The notes under the pieces: model-generated | Seen by the model: only the letters and a program-made list of their open reading frames with translations | Told to the model about the DNA's origin: nothing | Databases searched by the model: none | Shown here: positions 42,744 to 51,333 of the stretch, piece after piece | Layout: each line of letters begins with the position of its first letter | Numbering within the stretch: position 1 is the stretch's first letter | NCBI GenBank assembly: GCA_024638765.1 | Contig: JAHEJT010000008.1 | Location: 1 to 64,000, forward strand | Length of the DNA: 64,000 nt | Direction: 5' to 3' | Origin: Verrucomicrobiales bacterium | Lineage (GTDB): Bacteria > Verrucomicrobiota > Verrucomicrobiia > Verrucomicrobiales > DEV007 | Position numbers and translations under genes: made by a program

Positions 42744-44110
42744 CCCCCCATCACCTCCTCCAATACCGCTTCCATTCGCGATGTCCGGCTCCCCTTCGCC
42801 AGCACCAGGTCGCCCGCGACTGCCTCCCGTCGAAGCATCTCCGCCGCCTCCTTGTGGTCCCTGCAATCGTGGGTCGTCAGCGAACCCCTCTCGGCGGCCC
42901 CGGCGCCGATCTCTGCAGCCTGTGCCCCCACCGTGATCAAGACATCGATGCCCTCCTTCGCAAGCTGCGCGCCGATCGCGCGGTGTTCCTCATCGGCCGC
43001 GTCCCCCAGCTCCGCCATGGCTCCCAGCACCGCGATTCGTTTTCCCTCGCAGGACAGTGCTCCCAGCGTTTCCAAGGCCGCGCGCATGGAATCGGGATTC
43101 GCGTTGTAAGTGTCGTCGAGATAGGTGATCCCCGCGTACTCTTTTCTCTGCAGCCGGCCTCCGGCCAGTTCGGTCCGGCGCAGGCCTTCCACGATATCAC
43201 CACTGGAAACGCCGAGCCGCATCCCCACCGCCGCCGCCAAGACCGCGTTTTGTACCATGTGACGGCCGGTTACCGGAATGAAGGCGTCCTCCGATTCGTC
43301 GCCCAGGCGCAGACGAAAACGGCATCCCTCTCCGTCGCACTGAATCTCCTCGGCGCACACGTCTCCCGAGTCCAGGCCCGCGGTAAGCACCTGCGCCGCC
43401 GTCCGGCCGCGAATACTCTCCGTGTATTCATCTTCGGCGCTCAGAATCACACATCCTTCTGCGCCCACGGCTTCGGCTAACATGCCCTTTTCCCGGGCGA
43501 TGGCATCGCGCGTTTTCATGAATTCGACGTGCGCGTGACCAATATTGGTGATCACCCCCACTTCGGGCGCCGCGAGCTCGGCCAACACCTCGATCTCCCC
43601 CGGGTGGTTCATACCCAGTTCCCAGACACCGCACTCGTGGGCGCTCTCGCTCTCGAGCATCGTCAAGGGCAGCCCAATGTGATTGTTCAAATTTCCGCGG
43701 GTCGCGTTGACCGCGTAACGCATTCCCAACACCGCACCGATGAAATCTTTGGTCGACGTCTTTCCACTGCTCCCGGTGATCGCCACCACTTTGAGATCCA
43801 ATTCGTCGCGATAGCGCTTGGCCAACTGCTGCAGAGCTTTCAGCGTGTCCCCGACACGAATGATTGCGCAGCGTAATTCTTCGGAGGCTGCAGGCAGCTT
43901 GCTCACTACCACCGCCGCCGCCCCGGCCGCTTCCGCTTCGGCGAGAAAATCGTGCGCGTCGTAATTCTCGCCCTTCAATGCCACGAAGAGAGCTCCCTCG
44001 CCGAGCGTACGCGTATCGGTCGAAACCCGGTCCACGGTCGCTTGCGGAATCCCCTGGATCAGGCTGCCGCCGCAGTGTGCCGCCACGGTGCTGAGCTTCA
44101 ATTCATCCAT
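42740..44110 (-). CDS. murF: UDP-MurNAc-tripeptide--D-alanyl-D-alanine ligase
   Basis: A 456-residue Mur ligase adding D-Ala-D-Ala. It has the ATP loop AITGSSGKTSTKDF (about 106-119), NHPGEIEVL, the DDTYNANPDSM motif and the C-terminal LVLAKGSR typical of MurF. I place the start at ATG 44108-44110 (MDELKLSTVA), which leaves 11 bp after murE; an in-frame ATG at 44144-44146 has a better GAGGG ribosome binding site and would add 12 residues and overlap murE. Its last codons overlap the mraY start. Confidence 0.94.
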   Translation of the reverse strand: MDELKLSTVAAHCGGSLIQGIPQATVDRVSTDTRTLGEGALFVALKGENYDAHDFLAEAEAAGAAAVVVSKLPAASEELRCAIIRVGDTLKALQQLAKRYRDELDLKVVAITGSSGKTSTKDFIGAVLGMRYAVNATRGNLNNHIGLPLTMLESESAHECGVWELGMNHPGEIEVLAELAAPEVGVITNIGHAHVEFMKTRDAIAREKGMLAEAVGAEGCVILSAEDEYTESIRGRTAAQVLTAGLDSGDVCAEEIQCDGEGCRFRLRLGDESEDAFIPVTGRHMVQNAVLAAAVGMRLGVSSGDIVEGLRRTELAGGRLQRKEYAGITYLDDTYNANPDSMRAALETLGALSCEGKRIAVLGAMAELGDAADEEHRAIGAQLAKEGIDVLITVGAQAAEIGAGAAERGSLTTHDCRDHKEAAEMLRREAVAGDLVLAKGSRTSRMEAVLEEVMGG

Positions 44111-44121
44111 CGCGGTGCTTG

Positions 44122-45609
44122 TTATCTGTTGCGTCGCGGCTCCCATTCCCTCATGAATTCCCGTGCCGTTTCCACATCGTTAAACGGCCGTTTCTCGCCG
44201 CCGATTTCCTGGTAAGTTTCATGCCCCTTGCCGGCAATCACCACGATATCGCGGGGACCCGCCGCGAAAATGGCCTCGCCGATGGCTTCGCGACGATCCT
44301 CAATCACCGTGTGCCGTCCCGCGGTCATGCCCTTGACGATATCTTCAATGATCGCGCCGGGATCCTCGCTCCGCGGGTTGTCGGAGGTGACCACCACCGC
44401 ATCGCTGAGTTGCTCGGCGGCGCGCCCCATCAGGGGACGCTTGGCCCGATCGCGATCCCCACCGCATCCGCACACCGTTATCAACCGGCGCGGCGACAAA
44501 TCCCGGACCACCCGCAACACGTTTTCGAGCGCGTCGGGCGTGTGCGCGTAATCGACGAACACCTTGAAAGGCCGCTTTTCATTGATGCTTTCGAGCCGGC
44601 CCGGCACCTGGGGCGCATCCGCGAGATTTGCCACCGATTCCCGAAGGTTGATTCCCAGCGCGGAACCCGCTGCCAGGGCCGCAAGGGCGTTGCTGACATT
44701 GTATCGGCCCACCAGCGGCAGCCGCACCAGGGTGGAACGATTCTTTGCCTCCAACTGAAAAACCGTGCCGTCAAAATCCACTCGCACATCGCGGGCCCGG
44801 AAATCGGCCTGCATGCCCATGCCGTATCGGATCATGCCGGCCTTACCGGAATATTTCCTGATCAATCGCTGCCCGTAGGCATCGTCCGCGTTCAGGACCA
44901 TGGAGACTCCCTCCCCCCCGCGTTTTTCCAAAACCATGTCAAAGAGCCTCTCCTTGGCCTGGTAATAGCTCTCCATGTCGCCGTGATAATCGAGATGCTC
45001 CTGGGTCAGGTTGGTGAAAACTGCGACATCGAAATCCACGCCACGCACCCGGTCCTGCGCCAGGCCGTGCGAAGAAACTTCCATCACTGCGCCTCGGCTT
45101 CCGGCATCCCGGATGCGGGAGAAAAATTCCTGCAGATCAAGAGATTCGGGAGTGGTTCGTTCCGCCGGAATTTCTTCGTCCCCGGTATCATAACGCACCG
45201 TCCCGATGAGACCGCACCGTTTCCATGTGGCCTTCAAGAGATGGTGAAGAAGGAATGCCGTCGTGGTTTTTCCGTTGGTGCCCGTGATCCCTGCCACCGC
45301 CATTGACCGGGAGGGATCCTCAAAATACGCGCACGCGGCATCGGCCATCGCGCTGCGGGAGTTGGCGACCTCCACCCAAGTAGTCCCGCCGCGCGCGCCG
45401 GCGGGCTCCTCCGCGACAACCGCCGTGGCTTGGTTTTCGATCGCTTGAGGAATATAGCGATGCCCGTCCACCATCGCTCCCCGCAATGCGAAAAACATCG
45501 ATCCCTCTTTCACCCGCCGGGAATCATAGCAGAGCGAACCGATCTCCACTTCCGTCGAACCGGTGATCGCTTTATGTCTGAAATTGCGAATCAGCATGCT
45601 CAATTGCAT
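44122..45609 (-). CDS. murE: UDP-MurNAc-dipeptide--diaminopimelate ligase
   Basis: A 495-residue Mur ligase. The ATP loop is GITGTNGKTTTAFLL (about 106-120), and VDYAHTPDALENVL marks the third domain. The DNPRSEDP motif near residue 415 is the meso-diaminopimelate signature, so the peptidoglycan should be A1gamma-type with mDAP, rather than Lys. Start and end are conventional; murF follows within 11 bp and ftsI precedes by 24 bp. Confidence 0.96.
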   Translation of the reverse strand: MQLSMLIRNFRHKAITGSTEVEIGSLCYDSRRVKEGSMFFALRGAMVDGHRYIPQAIENQATAVVAEEPAGARGGTTWVEVANSRSAMADAACAYFEDPSRSMAVAGITGTNGKTTTAFLLHHLLKATWKRCGLIGTVRYDTGDEEIPAERTTPESLDLQEFFSRIRDAGSRGAVMEVSSHGLAQDRVRGVDFDVAVFTNLTQEHLDYHGDMESYYQAKERLFDMVLEKRGGEGVSMVLNADDAYGQRLIRKYSGKAGMIRYGMGMQADFRARDVRVDFDGTVFQLEAKNRSTLVRLPLVGRYNVSNALAALAAGSALGINLRESVANLADAPQVPGRLESINEKRPFKVFVDYAHTPDALENVLRVVRDLSPRRLITVCGCGGDRDRAKRPLMGRAAEQLSDAVVVTSDNPRSEDPGAIIEDIVKGMTAGRHTVIEDRREAIGEAIFAAGPRDIVVIAGKGHETYQEIGGEKRPFNDVETAREFMREWEPRRNR

Positions 45610-45633
45610 AGACGCGTTCTCGTTCCGGATGAC

Positions 45634-47547
45634 TCACTCCGTCGGATATCTCCCCGCGTAATCCGGGCGCGCAAAATTCGGATCCAGGTCCAGGTAAGCC
45701 GCCGCCTCGGTCGCAATTCGCGAGAAGATGGGAGCCGCGATGGTCCCCCCATATCGCAGCAGGGAGCCCGTCTGGGGGTCATCCACCATCACGATCCCCA
45801 GCAACTGGGGATTCTCCGCCGGGAGAAACCCCATGAATGAAACCACGTATCTTCCATCGAGATAGCGATGGTGCGCCGGACTGTATTTGCGGGCCGTCCC
45901 CGTTTTTCCCGCCACCGTGAATCCCTTGACTGCCCCCTTCTCTCCAGTCCCATCGGAACTCACCACCTTGATCAGCATCTTACGCACCTCCGAAGCCGCG
46001 CGCTCACTGATGACCCTTCTCACCTCCTCCGTTGTATACTGGCGAATGACTCTTCCTTTCTCGTCAAGAATTGCGTCGAGAATCCGGGGCTTCAAGAGCT
46101 GCCCGCCGTTCGCGATCACCGCGAGCGCGTTCGCCATCTGCACCGGCGTCACCGCCACTTCGTATCCAATCGACATCCTCGAGAAAGAGGGCAGGCTCCA
46201 CACCTTGGGATTGTAAACCCGCCCCGGACTTTCCCCGGTCAACTCCAGACCCGTGTAGGAGCCGAAACCGAATTTAAGCATGTACTCGTGAAAACTTTTC
46301 TTACCCAACTGCATCGCCAGCTTGTAAGTGCCGATGTTGCTGGATTTCGCAAGGACTTCTTCGACGGTGAGCTGACCGTAAGGATGGTGATCGGACACCC
46401 GAAGCGCCCCATCCTGATAGGAGCCGAGATGACAATAAATCGGGGTCTTTCGATTAACCAGTTGCCGGTCCAACACCGCCGCAAGCGTGACGATCTTAAA
46501 AGTGGAACCCGGCTCGTAATTGTCGCTCAGGGCCCGGTTGCGCAGCTCTCCCTCGCGGGAAGAAAGATCAAAGTGCGGCCGGTTGGCCAGCGCCAGGATC
46601 TCTCCCGTGTTGGGGTTCATGAAAACCGCCGAGATCTTCTCGGGCATGAATTCATACCACGCGTCTGTTAGAGCAGCCTCCACGATGTTCTGCAACCCCA
46701 TGTCAACGGTCAGCCGCACGTGGTGACCATGGCGCGGTTGCTTGGTCTCGCCCCGGTAAGCGGTGATCTCACGGCCGCGGCGATCGGATTCCGTGTTGCG
46801 ATAACCAATCTCCCCGCGCAAGACGTCTTCCATCGCCTTTTCCACTCCCTCTTTCCCCCTGATCCTGGTGATCTCCTGGCGCGACAAGATCCTCGCAGTC
46901 TGCCGGTCACCGACGATCTCGTCGATCTCTGCCTCGGTCATGCCATCGTAATTCACGTGACCGAGGACGTGCGTCAGCGTCCTCGGACTGGGATAGAACC
47001 GGCGCGTCGTCTGCTCGAAATAGATCCCGCCCAAACGCTCCCGAGAGATCAATTCCTTCAGTGCGCAATACTGCTCTTCATCGATGTTGCGCCGGAGTAT
47101 GATGGTTTGCTGGGCCGGGTTATCCAGCTTCTGCCTCAGCTCCCAGCCGTGGTATTCCAGCGGATGCGCCAGCACCCGCACCACCCGGGTCCGGTACCGT
47201 GCCACGATCTCGCCGCGGTCGTACTTGCGCCGCACCTCCTGGCTGCCGATGCTTTCCGCCACCGCGAGGCCGCGGCATGCGATATCAAAATTGCAGAGGT
47301 GATGCTTGTCGGCGATGACGTTGTAGACCGTCTGGTTCCGCGCCAACAATTCACCGTTGCGGTCCAGGATGTTACCCCGGCGCGAGTAAAGCACCTCTTT
47401 CCGAGTGTGCTTGGCGAGGGCCTCGGCGGCGTACTTTTCGTGCATCACCACCTGGAGATAAACCAGCCGGACCGACAACAGGCTGAAACCCGTGACCAGT
47501 CCGGCGCACAACAGCACCGCACGTTTTTGAAAAGCGCGCTCCGACAT
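45634..47547 (-). CDS. ftsI: Septal transpeptidase FtsI (PBP3)
   Basis: A 637-residue class B penicillin-binding protein. A membrane anchor (about 10-30) is followed by the RGNILDRNGELLA dimerisation motif and the transpeptidase domain with SxxK in PGSTFKIV, SxN in KSSNIGT and KTG in AGKTGTARK. No PASTA domains follow, as in proteobacterial FtsI. The middle pedestal domain is somewhat longer than usual (residues about 95-260). It crosslinks septal peptidoglycan with FtsW. The ftsL-like gene precedes it by 84 bp. Confidence 0.95.
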   Translation of the reverse strand: MSERAFQKRAVLLCAGLVTGFSLLSVRLVYLQVVMHEKYAAEALAKHTRKEVLYSRRGNILDRNGELLARNQTVYNVIADKHHLCNFDIACRGLAVAESIGSQEVRRKYDRGEIVARYRTRVVRVLAHPLEYHGWELRQKLDNPAQQTIILRRNIDEEQYCALKELISRERLGGIYFEQTTRRFYPSPRTLTHVLGHVNYDGMTEAEIDEIVGDRQTARILSRQEITRIRGKEGVEKAMEDVLRGEIGYRNTESDRRGREITAYRGETKQPRHGHHVRLTVDMGLQNIVEAALTDAWYEFMPEKISAVFMNPNTGEILALANRPHFDLSSREGELRNRALSDNYEPGSTFKIVTLAAVLDRQLVNRKTPIYCHLGSYQDGALRVSDHHPYGQLTVEEVLAKSSNIGTYKLAMQLGKKSFHEYMLKFGFGSYTGLELTGESPGRVYNPKVWSLPSFSRMSIGYEVAVTPVQMANALAVIANGGQLLKPRILDAILDEKGRVIRQYTTEEVRRVISERAASEVRKMLIKVVSSDGTGEKGAVKGFTVAGKTGTARKYSPAHHRYLDGRYVVSFMGFLPAENPQLLGIVMVDDPQTGSLLRYGGTIAAPIFSRIATEAAAYLDLDPNFARPDYAGRYPTE

Positions 47548-47631
47548 CCTTGTTTCTGTAACTTCCTCTGGTCTGGGCTTGCCTCCGGTTCCATCGATCC
47601 CCCCGGACCGAAGCTCCGGCCTCCCCCGGGC

Positions 47632-47985
47632 TTAGTTGTCGGGATTTATTTCCCACGCGTACTGTGCCGACTGGTCGGTTTGCTCGATATGTTCCACCAC
47701 ATGTGGATCGATCTTGCTCAGCTCGCTGCCCGCAAACTGAAGCGCCCGATGAATATTCGGACGATCCATCCTCGAGGCCAGCTTCAGTTCAATGGTCTCA
47801 ATTTCCCGCTCCAGCTGCTTGATCTCCTCTTCGAAATTCTTCTTCCGGTCACTCTTGGAGACGTGCTGGTTCTTTATATACACGTACGAGGTCGCCATGA
47901 TCCCCAGCAACGCAACGAGTGATACCCATCGCACCAACGCGGAAAGGTTCAGACTGTTCTTGTACCGGTTCCTTTTTCTACGCAT
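47632..47985 (-). CDS. ftsL: FtsL-like division protein
   Basis: A 117-residue small bitopic protein in the ftsL position between rsmH and ftsI. It has a basic leader (MRRKRNRYK), one membrane segment (about 19-38) and a coiled coil (about 45-76) rich in Glu/Lys/Leu heptads, the standard FtsL layout; sequence similarity in this family is always low. The start overlaps the rsmH stop by 8 bp, indicating coupled translation. It should bridge FtsB/FtsQ to FtsI. Called mainly from position and topology. Confidence 0.83.
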   Translation of the reverse strand: MRRKRNRYKNSLNLSALVRWVSLVALLGIMATSYVYIKNQHVSKSDRKKNFEEEIKQLEREIETIELKLASRMDRPNIHRALQFAGSELSKIDPHVVEHIEQTDQSAQYAWEINPDN

Positions 47986-48943
47986 GGTTCAACCTTTCAG
48001 CGACCCGCATTTTGGCGCTGCGGGCACGCGGATTGCGGGCCACTTCTTCCGGGGAGGGACGCAGCGCCCTCTTGACGACGAGACTGAAATGGTAATCGGG
48101 GTTCGGCTTGGGTTCCGGCCACTCCGGCCGGTCTAGCCACATCTGGCTGTGCCTCCTCATGAACCGTTTCACAATCCGGTCTTCGAGAGAATGAAAGGAA
48201 ATCACGACCAGCCGTCCGCCGGGGTTCAACCAGGAGACCGCGCCCTGCAACGCCAACTCCAAGGCATGCAGTTCATCGTTAACCGCGATTCTTAAGGCTT
48301 GGAATACGCGCGTGGCGGGGTGCCGGCGCTTGCCGCGCCGCGGAACCACCTTCTCCACCAAATCTGCGAGTTGCCGGGCCGATGTAATAGGATGCTCCGC
48401 CCGCTCTCTCCCGATCGCTTTCGCAATGCGACCGGCTTTCGGCTCTTCGCCGTACTCGATAAAGATCCGCGCCAACTCCGAGACGTCGCTGTGATTCACC
48501 AGGTATTCCGCGGTCAGCTCGCTGTCGGGGTTCATTCGCATGTCTAAAGGCCCCTCTCCCGAAAAAGAAAAGCCGCGGCTCGCGTCCTCGAGCTGCCGGG
48601 ATGATACCCCGAGATCGAGCAGGATTCCGTCGAGCTTGCCGATCCCAACCGTCTCCAGAATATCCGGATAGTCCGCGAAGTTGGCGCGGATCAAATGGCA
48701 GTGCGATGCGAATCCTGCCAAGCGCGCTTCCGCCACCTCCATGGCTTCCGGATCCTGGTCCAGGCCGATCACCTCCGACCCCTCACGCAAAATCCGCAAG
48801 GCGTGTCCGCCGCCTCCCAGAGTTCCATCCAGAAATCGCTTGCCGCGAGTCGGCTGCAGATACTGCGCCGCCTCCTCCAGCATGACCGGCTCATGATAAA
48901 AATCCAGTTCCGCTCCGGATGAGTCTCCTGCTTCGCCCGGCAT
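47978..48943 (-). CDS. rsmH: 16S rRNA m4C1402 methyltransferase RsmH
   Basis: A 321-residue SAM-dependent methyltransferase (formerly MraW) that methylates N4 of C1402. FYHEPVMLEEA, the SAM loop LDGTLGGGGHALR, ILLDLGVSSRQLEDASRGFSF and the VVISFHSLEDR motif are all diagnostic. The start ATG at 48941-48943 is preferred over longer in-frame starts because a strong GAGGGGGG ribosome binding site precedes it and the length matches the family. The chosen start leaves a 195-bp gap to mraZ that may contain regulatory sequence. Confidence 0.96.
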   Translation of the reverse strand: MPGEAGDSSGAELDFYHEPVMLEEAAQYLQPTRGKRFLDGTLGGGGHALRILREGSEVIGLDQDPEAMEVAEARLAGFASHCHLIRANFADYPDILETVGIGKLDGILLDLGVSSRQLEDASRGFSFSGEGPLDMRMNPDSELTAEYLVNHSDVSELARIFIEYGEEPKAGRIAKAIGRERAEHPITSARQLADLVEKVVPRRGKRRHPATRVFQALRIAVNDELHALELALQGAVSWLNPGGRLVVISFHSLEDRIVKRFMRRHSQMWLDRPEWPEPKPNPDYHFSLVVKRALRPSPEEVARNPRARSAKMRVAERLNHA

Positions 48944-49138
48944 TACCGGCCCCCCTCTCCCATGACTGCGCTTGAGGCGGACCCCACCGAAAAACTTTGG
49001 ACCCACGGCGGGATCAAACGGATCCAGCCATCCGCCCAACTGGAAATAATGCATTCCCCAGTTGCCGGCACCGGAAATATTAGTTGCCGAACACAGTTCA
49101 TTCTTCATTGGTTGCAAGAGGTTCTCCATAGATTCAAA

Positions 49139-49594
49139 TCAAAGTCCCAGCGAATGCGCGCCCTGGATGAAGGCGTCCTTCTCGCTCTCGCAAAGTTCGT
49201 CCCAAGCTTCGGGACTGCGGATCTCGATGCGCGTCCCTGTTCCCGAAAGCACCACTTCGCCGCGTAGAGAAAAGCGCTCGCAAAACTCCGGCGGCAAAAC
49301 CAGGCGCCCCTGCTTGTCCGCAGGACAAGGAAAGGCGTGCGCAAAAAGCTGGCGCGTAAAGGCCCGCTTCTGCGCCACGGAAAGATCGCCCAATTCTTCG
49401 ATAGACCGGCTCATTCGACGCAATTCCTCCGCAGGCACCAACAGGACCACCGGTTTGCGGGGGTCGGCGACCGCGTGGAATTCGCCCCGATCGTCCTGAC
49501 GCCAGCGCGACGGAATCGTCACGCGGTTCTTGGCATCGAGAGCGTGACGGACCGTGCCCGCAAAAATCTGAAAGGGTTGGCCTTCGGGATCCAT
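49139..49594 (-). CDS. mraZ: MraZ transcriptional regulator
   Basis: A 151-residue protein with two SpoVT/AbrB-type swapped-hairpin domains, each marked by a basic DNA-binding strand: LDAKNRVTIPSRWR (about 20-33) and ADKQGRLVLPPEF (about 92-104). MraZ proteins bind direct TGGGN repeats before mraZ and repress dcw expression. Four such boxes lie 30-64 bp upstream of this start (separate entry). It is the first gene of the dcw cluster on the minus strand. Confidence 0.95.
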   Translation of the reverse strand: MDPEGQPFQIFAGTVRHALDAKNRVTIPSRWRQDDRGEFHAVADPRKPVVLLVPAEELRRMSRSIEELGDLSVAQKRAFTRQLFAHAFPCPADKQGRLVLPPEFCERFSLRGEVVLSGTGTRIEIRSPEAWDELCESEKDAFIQGAHSLGL

Positions 49595-49623
49595 GAATCG
49601 AAGCGTGATTCAGGGCATTTTTC

Positions 49624-49658
49624 CCCCATAATCCGCCATTTTGGCCCACTCTGTCCCA
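49624..49658 (-). promoter_or_regulatory. Four MraZ boxes upstream of mraZ
   Basis: Read on the minus strand, TGGGA, TGGGC, TGGCG and TGGGG occur with exact 10-bp periodicity (TGGG cores at 49655-49658, 49645-49648, 49635-49638, 49625-49628). E. coli MraZ recognises TGGGN repeats spaced by 5 nt, which is the same period. The third box carries one mismatch. A TTGACC hexamer (49671-49676) just upstream could be a -35 element, but no good -10 is seen. Binding here should give autoregulation of the dcw operon. Confidence 0.8.
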
Positions 49659-49659
49659 C

Positions 49660-50035
49660 TTTAGATTTTTGGTCAATTTAAATTCACCCGATATTTTGTA
49701 TTTATTTACAGAAAATATAAAACATTCCTGCCAAATTTGACGTTTTGGAGCACTAGTAGCTCTTATTTTTTGGAATTTTTGTCAGTTTAACAAATTATTT
49801 AGTATGTGATAAATATACAATACTATTAAAAATACGAAAATATTAAATTAGGCTAATCGTCCCTTCTTTTCCGTCCCACGGCCCCCCCATCCAGTCCCAG
49901 GACCCGTCCGGTCTCCCCCTCTGCCCTCGCCCTCCCCCACGGCTCCCGCCGCTTCGCAAGCCAAAGCCAGGTCCACGCGACGCTCCCCCGCCACCATCGC
50001 CCCCGGCCGCCCCACCCGGCACCGGATGCGGGCCC
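49660..50035. other. Intergenic region with 180-bp A+T-rich stretch
   Basis: Between mraZ and the end of hisD there is no gene. Positions about 49677-49855 are strongly A+T-rich (runs such as TTTATTTACAGAAAATATAA and TATTAAAAATACGAAAATAT) in a G+C-rich chromosome and probably hold the dcw promoter region on the minus strand. A small inverted repeat GAGC-actagta-GCTC lies at 49748-49762. The remaining part to 50035 is C-rich, with no clear terminator for hisD. Confidence 0.6.
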
Positions 50036-51328
50036 TTACTCGGAACCCCGCATCGCCGCGGACCGTCCGTGCGCGTCCAGTCCCTCCACGGCCGCGAATC
50101 GCTCTATCGCCGGCACGGATCTTCGGAGGGACCCCGCGTCAAACTTCACCACGCTGGTCCTCCGCTGAAACTGATCCGCCGTGAGTCCGGGAAAACTCTT
50201 CCCCGCGCCCCCAGTCGGAAGTTCGTGACTCGGCCCCGCCAGAAAATCACCGGCCGCCACCGGCGAATAATTCCCCAGGAAAACGGCACCGGCGGTAGTG
50301 ATCGCCGGCAACAACGATTCCTCGCGCTCGGAGATGAGTGTCAGATGCTCGGGCGCGAACGCATTGACCACGCGCACCCCTTCCTCGAGATCGGGCACGA
50401 GGACCAGGGAACATCCCGAATCGAGAACCTTCTGAATCGGTTCCTGCCGGGAAAGCGTTTTCGCCTGCTCTTCAACTTCTCTGCGGACCGCCTCCAATAA
50501 CTCTTCGGAGTCCGTGATTAAACCGACCAGGCTATCCCCGCCGTGCTCGGCTTGCGCCAGAAGGTCGGATGCAATCCAAGCAGGTTCTCCGGTGGCGTCG
50601 GCCAGCACCAGGATTTCGCTGGGCCCCGGCAACAGATCCACGCCCACCAAGCCGAACACTTGTCGCTTGGCTTCGACCACGTAAGAGTTTCCCGGGCCGA
50701 AGACCTTTACCACCGGCCGTATCGACGGCGTCCCGACGGCCATGGCCGCGATCGCCTGCGAACCTCCAAGCTTGTATACCTCCGTCGCGCCCGCCGCCGC
50801 CAGGGCATGCAGCAACACCGGATTGACGAGGCCCTCGGCGTCACAGGGCGTGCACACCACGATTTCAGGCACCCCGGCCGCCGCCGCCACCGCCACCGTC
50901 ATGTTGGAAGTGGATACCAGGGGAGCGGTGCCACCCGGCACATAAATCCCCACCCGGACAAAGGGCTGGTAAATCTCACCCACTTCGGCCCCCTCGGCGT
51001 TGCGTGCCGACCAGTCGCGCCGCAAGCTTTGCCGCGCGAATGCCGTTACGTTTTCGCGCGATTCTGCAATCGCCGCCCGCGTCTTTTCGTCGACCGCGTC
51101 CTCTGCCTCCATGAATTCCTGCTCGCTGACGCGCAACTGTGTTGCGGAGGAAAACTCCGCGCCGTCGAATTTCCTGGCCAGCTCCAGGAGCGCGTCGTCG
51201 CCCCGGGCGCGAATTTCACTCACCACCTCCGCAACGACCTTGGCCACTTCCTCGAGAGGTTCCGCCCGTCGTTCGAATCGCGCGATCTTGTCCGCGTAAT
51301 CCGCGTCCCGGTGGCTGATGAATTGCAT
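50036..51328 (-). CDS. hisD: Histidinol dehydrogenase
   Basis: A 430-residue enzyme of the last two oxidation steps of histidine synthesis (L-histidinol to L-histidine, NAD+-dependent). Diagnostic segments are YVPGGTAPLVSTSNM, VFGPGNSYVVEAKR, LLPGPSEILVLAD and PTGGAGKSFPGLT. The zinc-binding Gln/His residues lie in LLAQAEHGGDS, and FAPEHLTL is also conserved. The ATG at 51326-51328 is used; an in-frame TTG lies three codons upstream. No other his gene is nearby. It follows the RlmI-like gene by 5 bp. Confidence 0.96.
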   Translation of the reverse strand: MQFISHRDADYADKIARFERRAEPLEEVAKVVAEVVSEIRARGDDALLELARKFDGAEFSSATQLRVSEQEFMEAEDAVDEKTRAAIAESRENVTAFARQSLRRDWSARNAEGAEVGEIYQPFVRVGIYVPGGTAPLVSTSNMTVAVAAAAGVPEIVVCTPCDAEGLVNPVLLHALAAAGATEVYKLGGSQAIAAMAVGTPSIRPVVKVFGPGNSYVVEAKRQVFGLVGVDLLPGPSEILVLADATGEPAWIASDLLAQAEHGGDSLVGLITDSEELLEAVRREVEEQAKTLSRQEPIQKVLDSGCSLVLVPDLEEGVRVVNAFAPEHLTLISEREESLLPAITTAGAVFLGNYSPVAAGDFLAGPSHELPTGGAGKSFPGLTADQFQRRTSVVKFDAGSLRRSVPAIERFAAVEGLDAHGRSAAMRGSE

Positions 51329-51333
51329 GGCCC

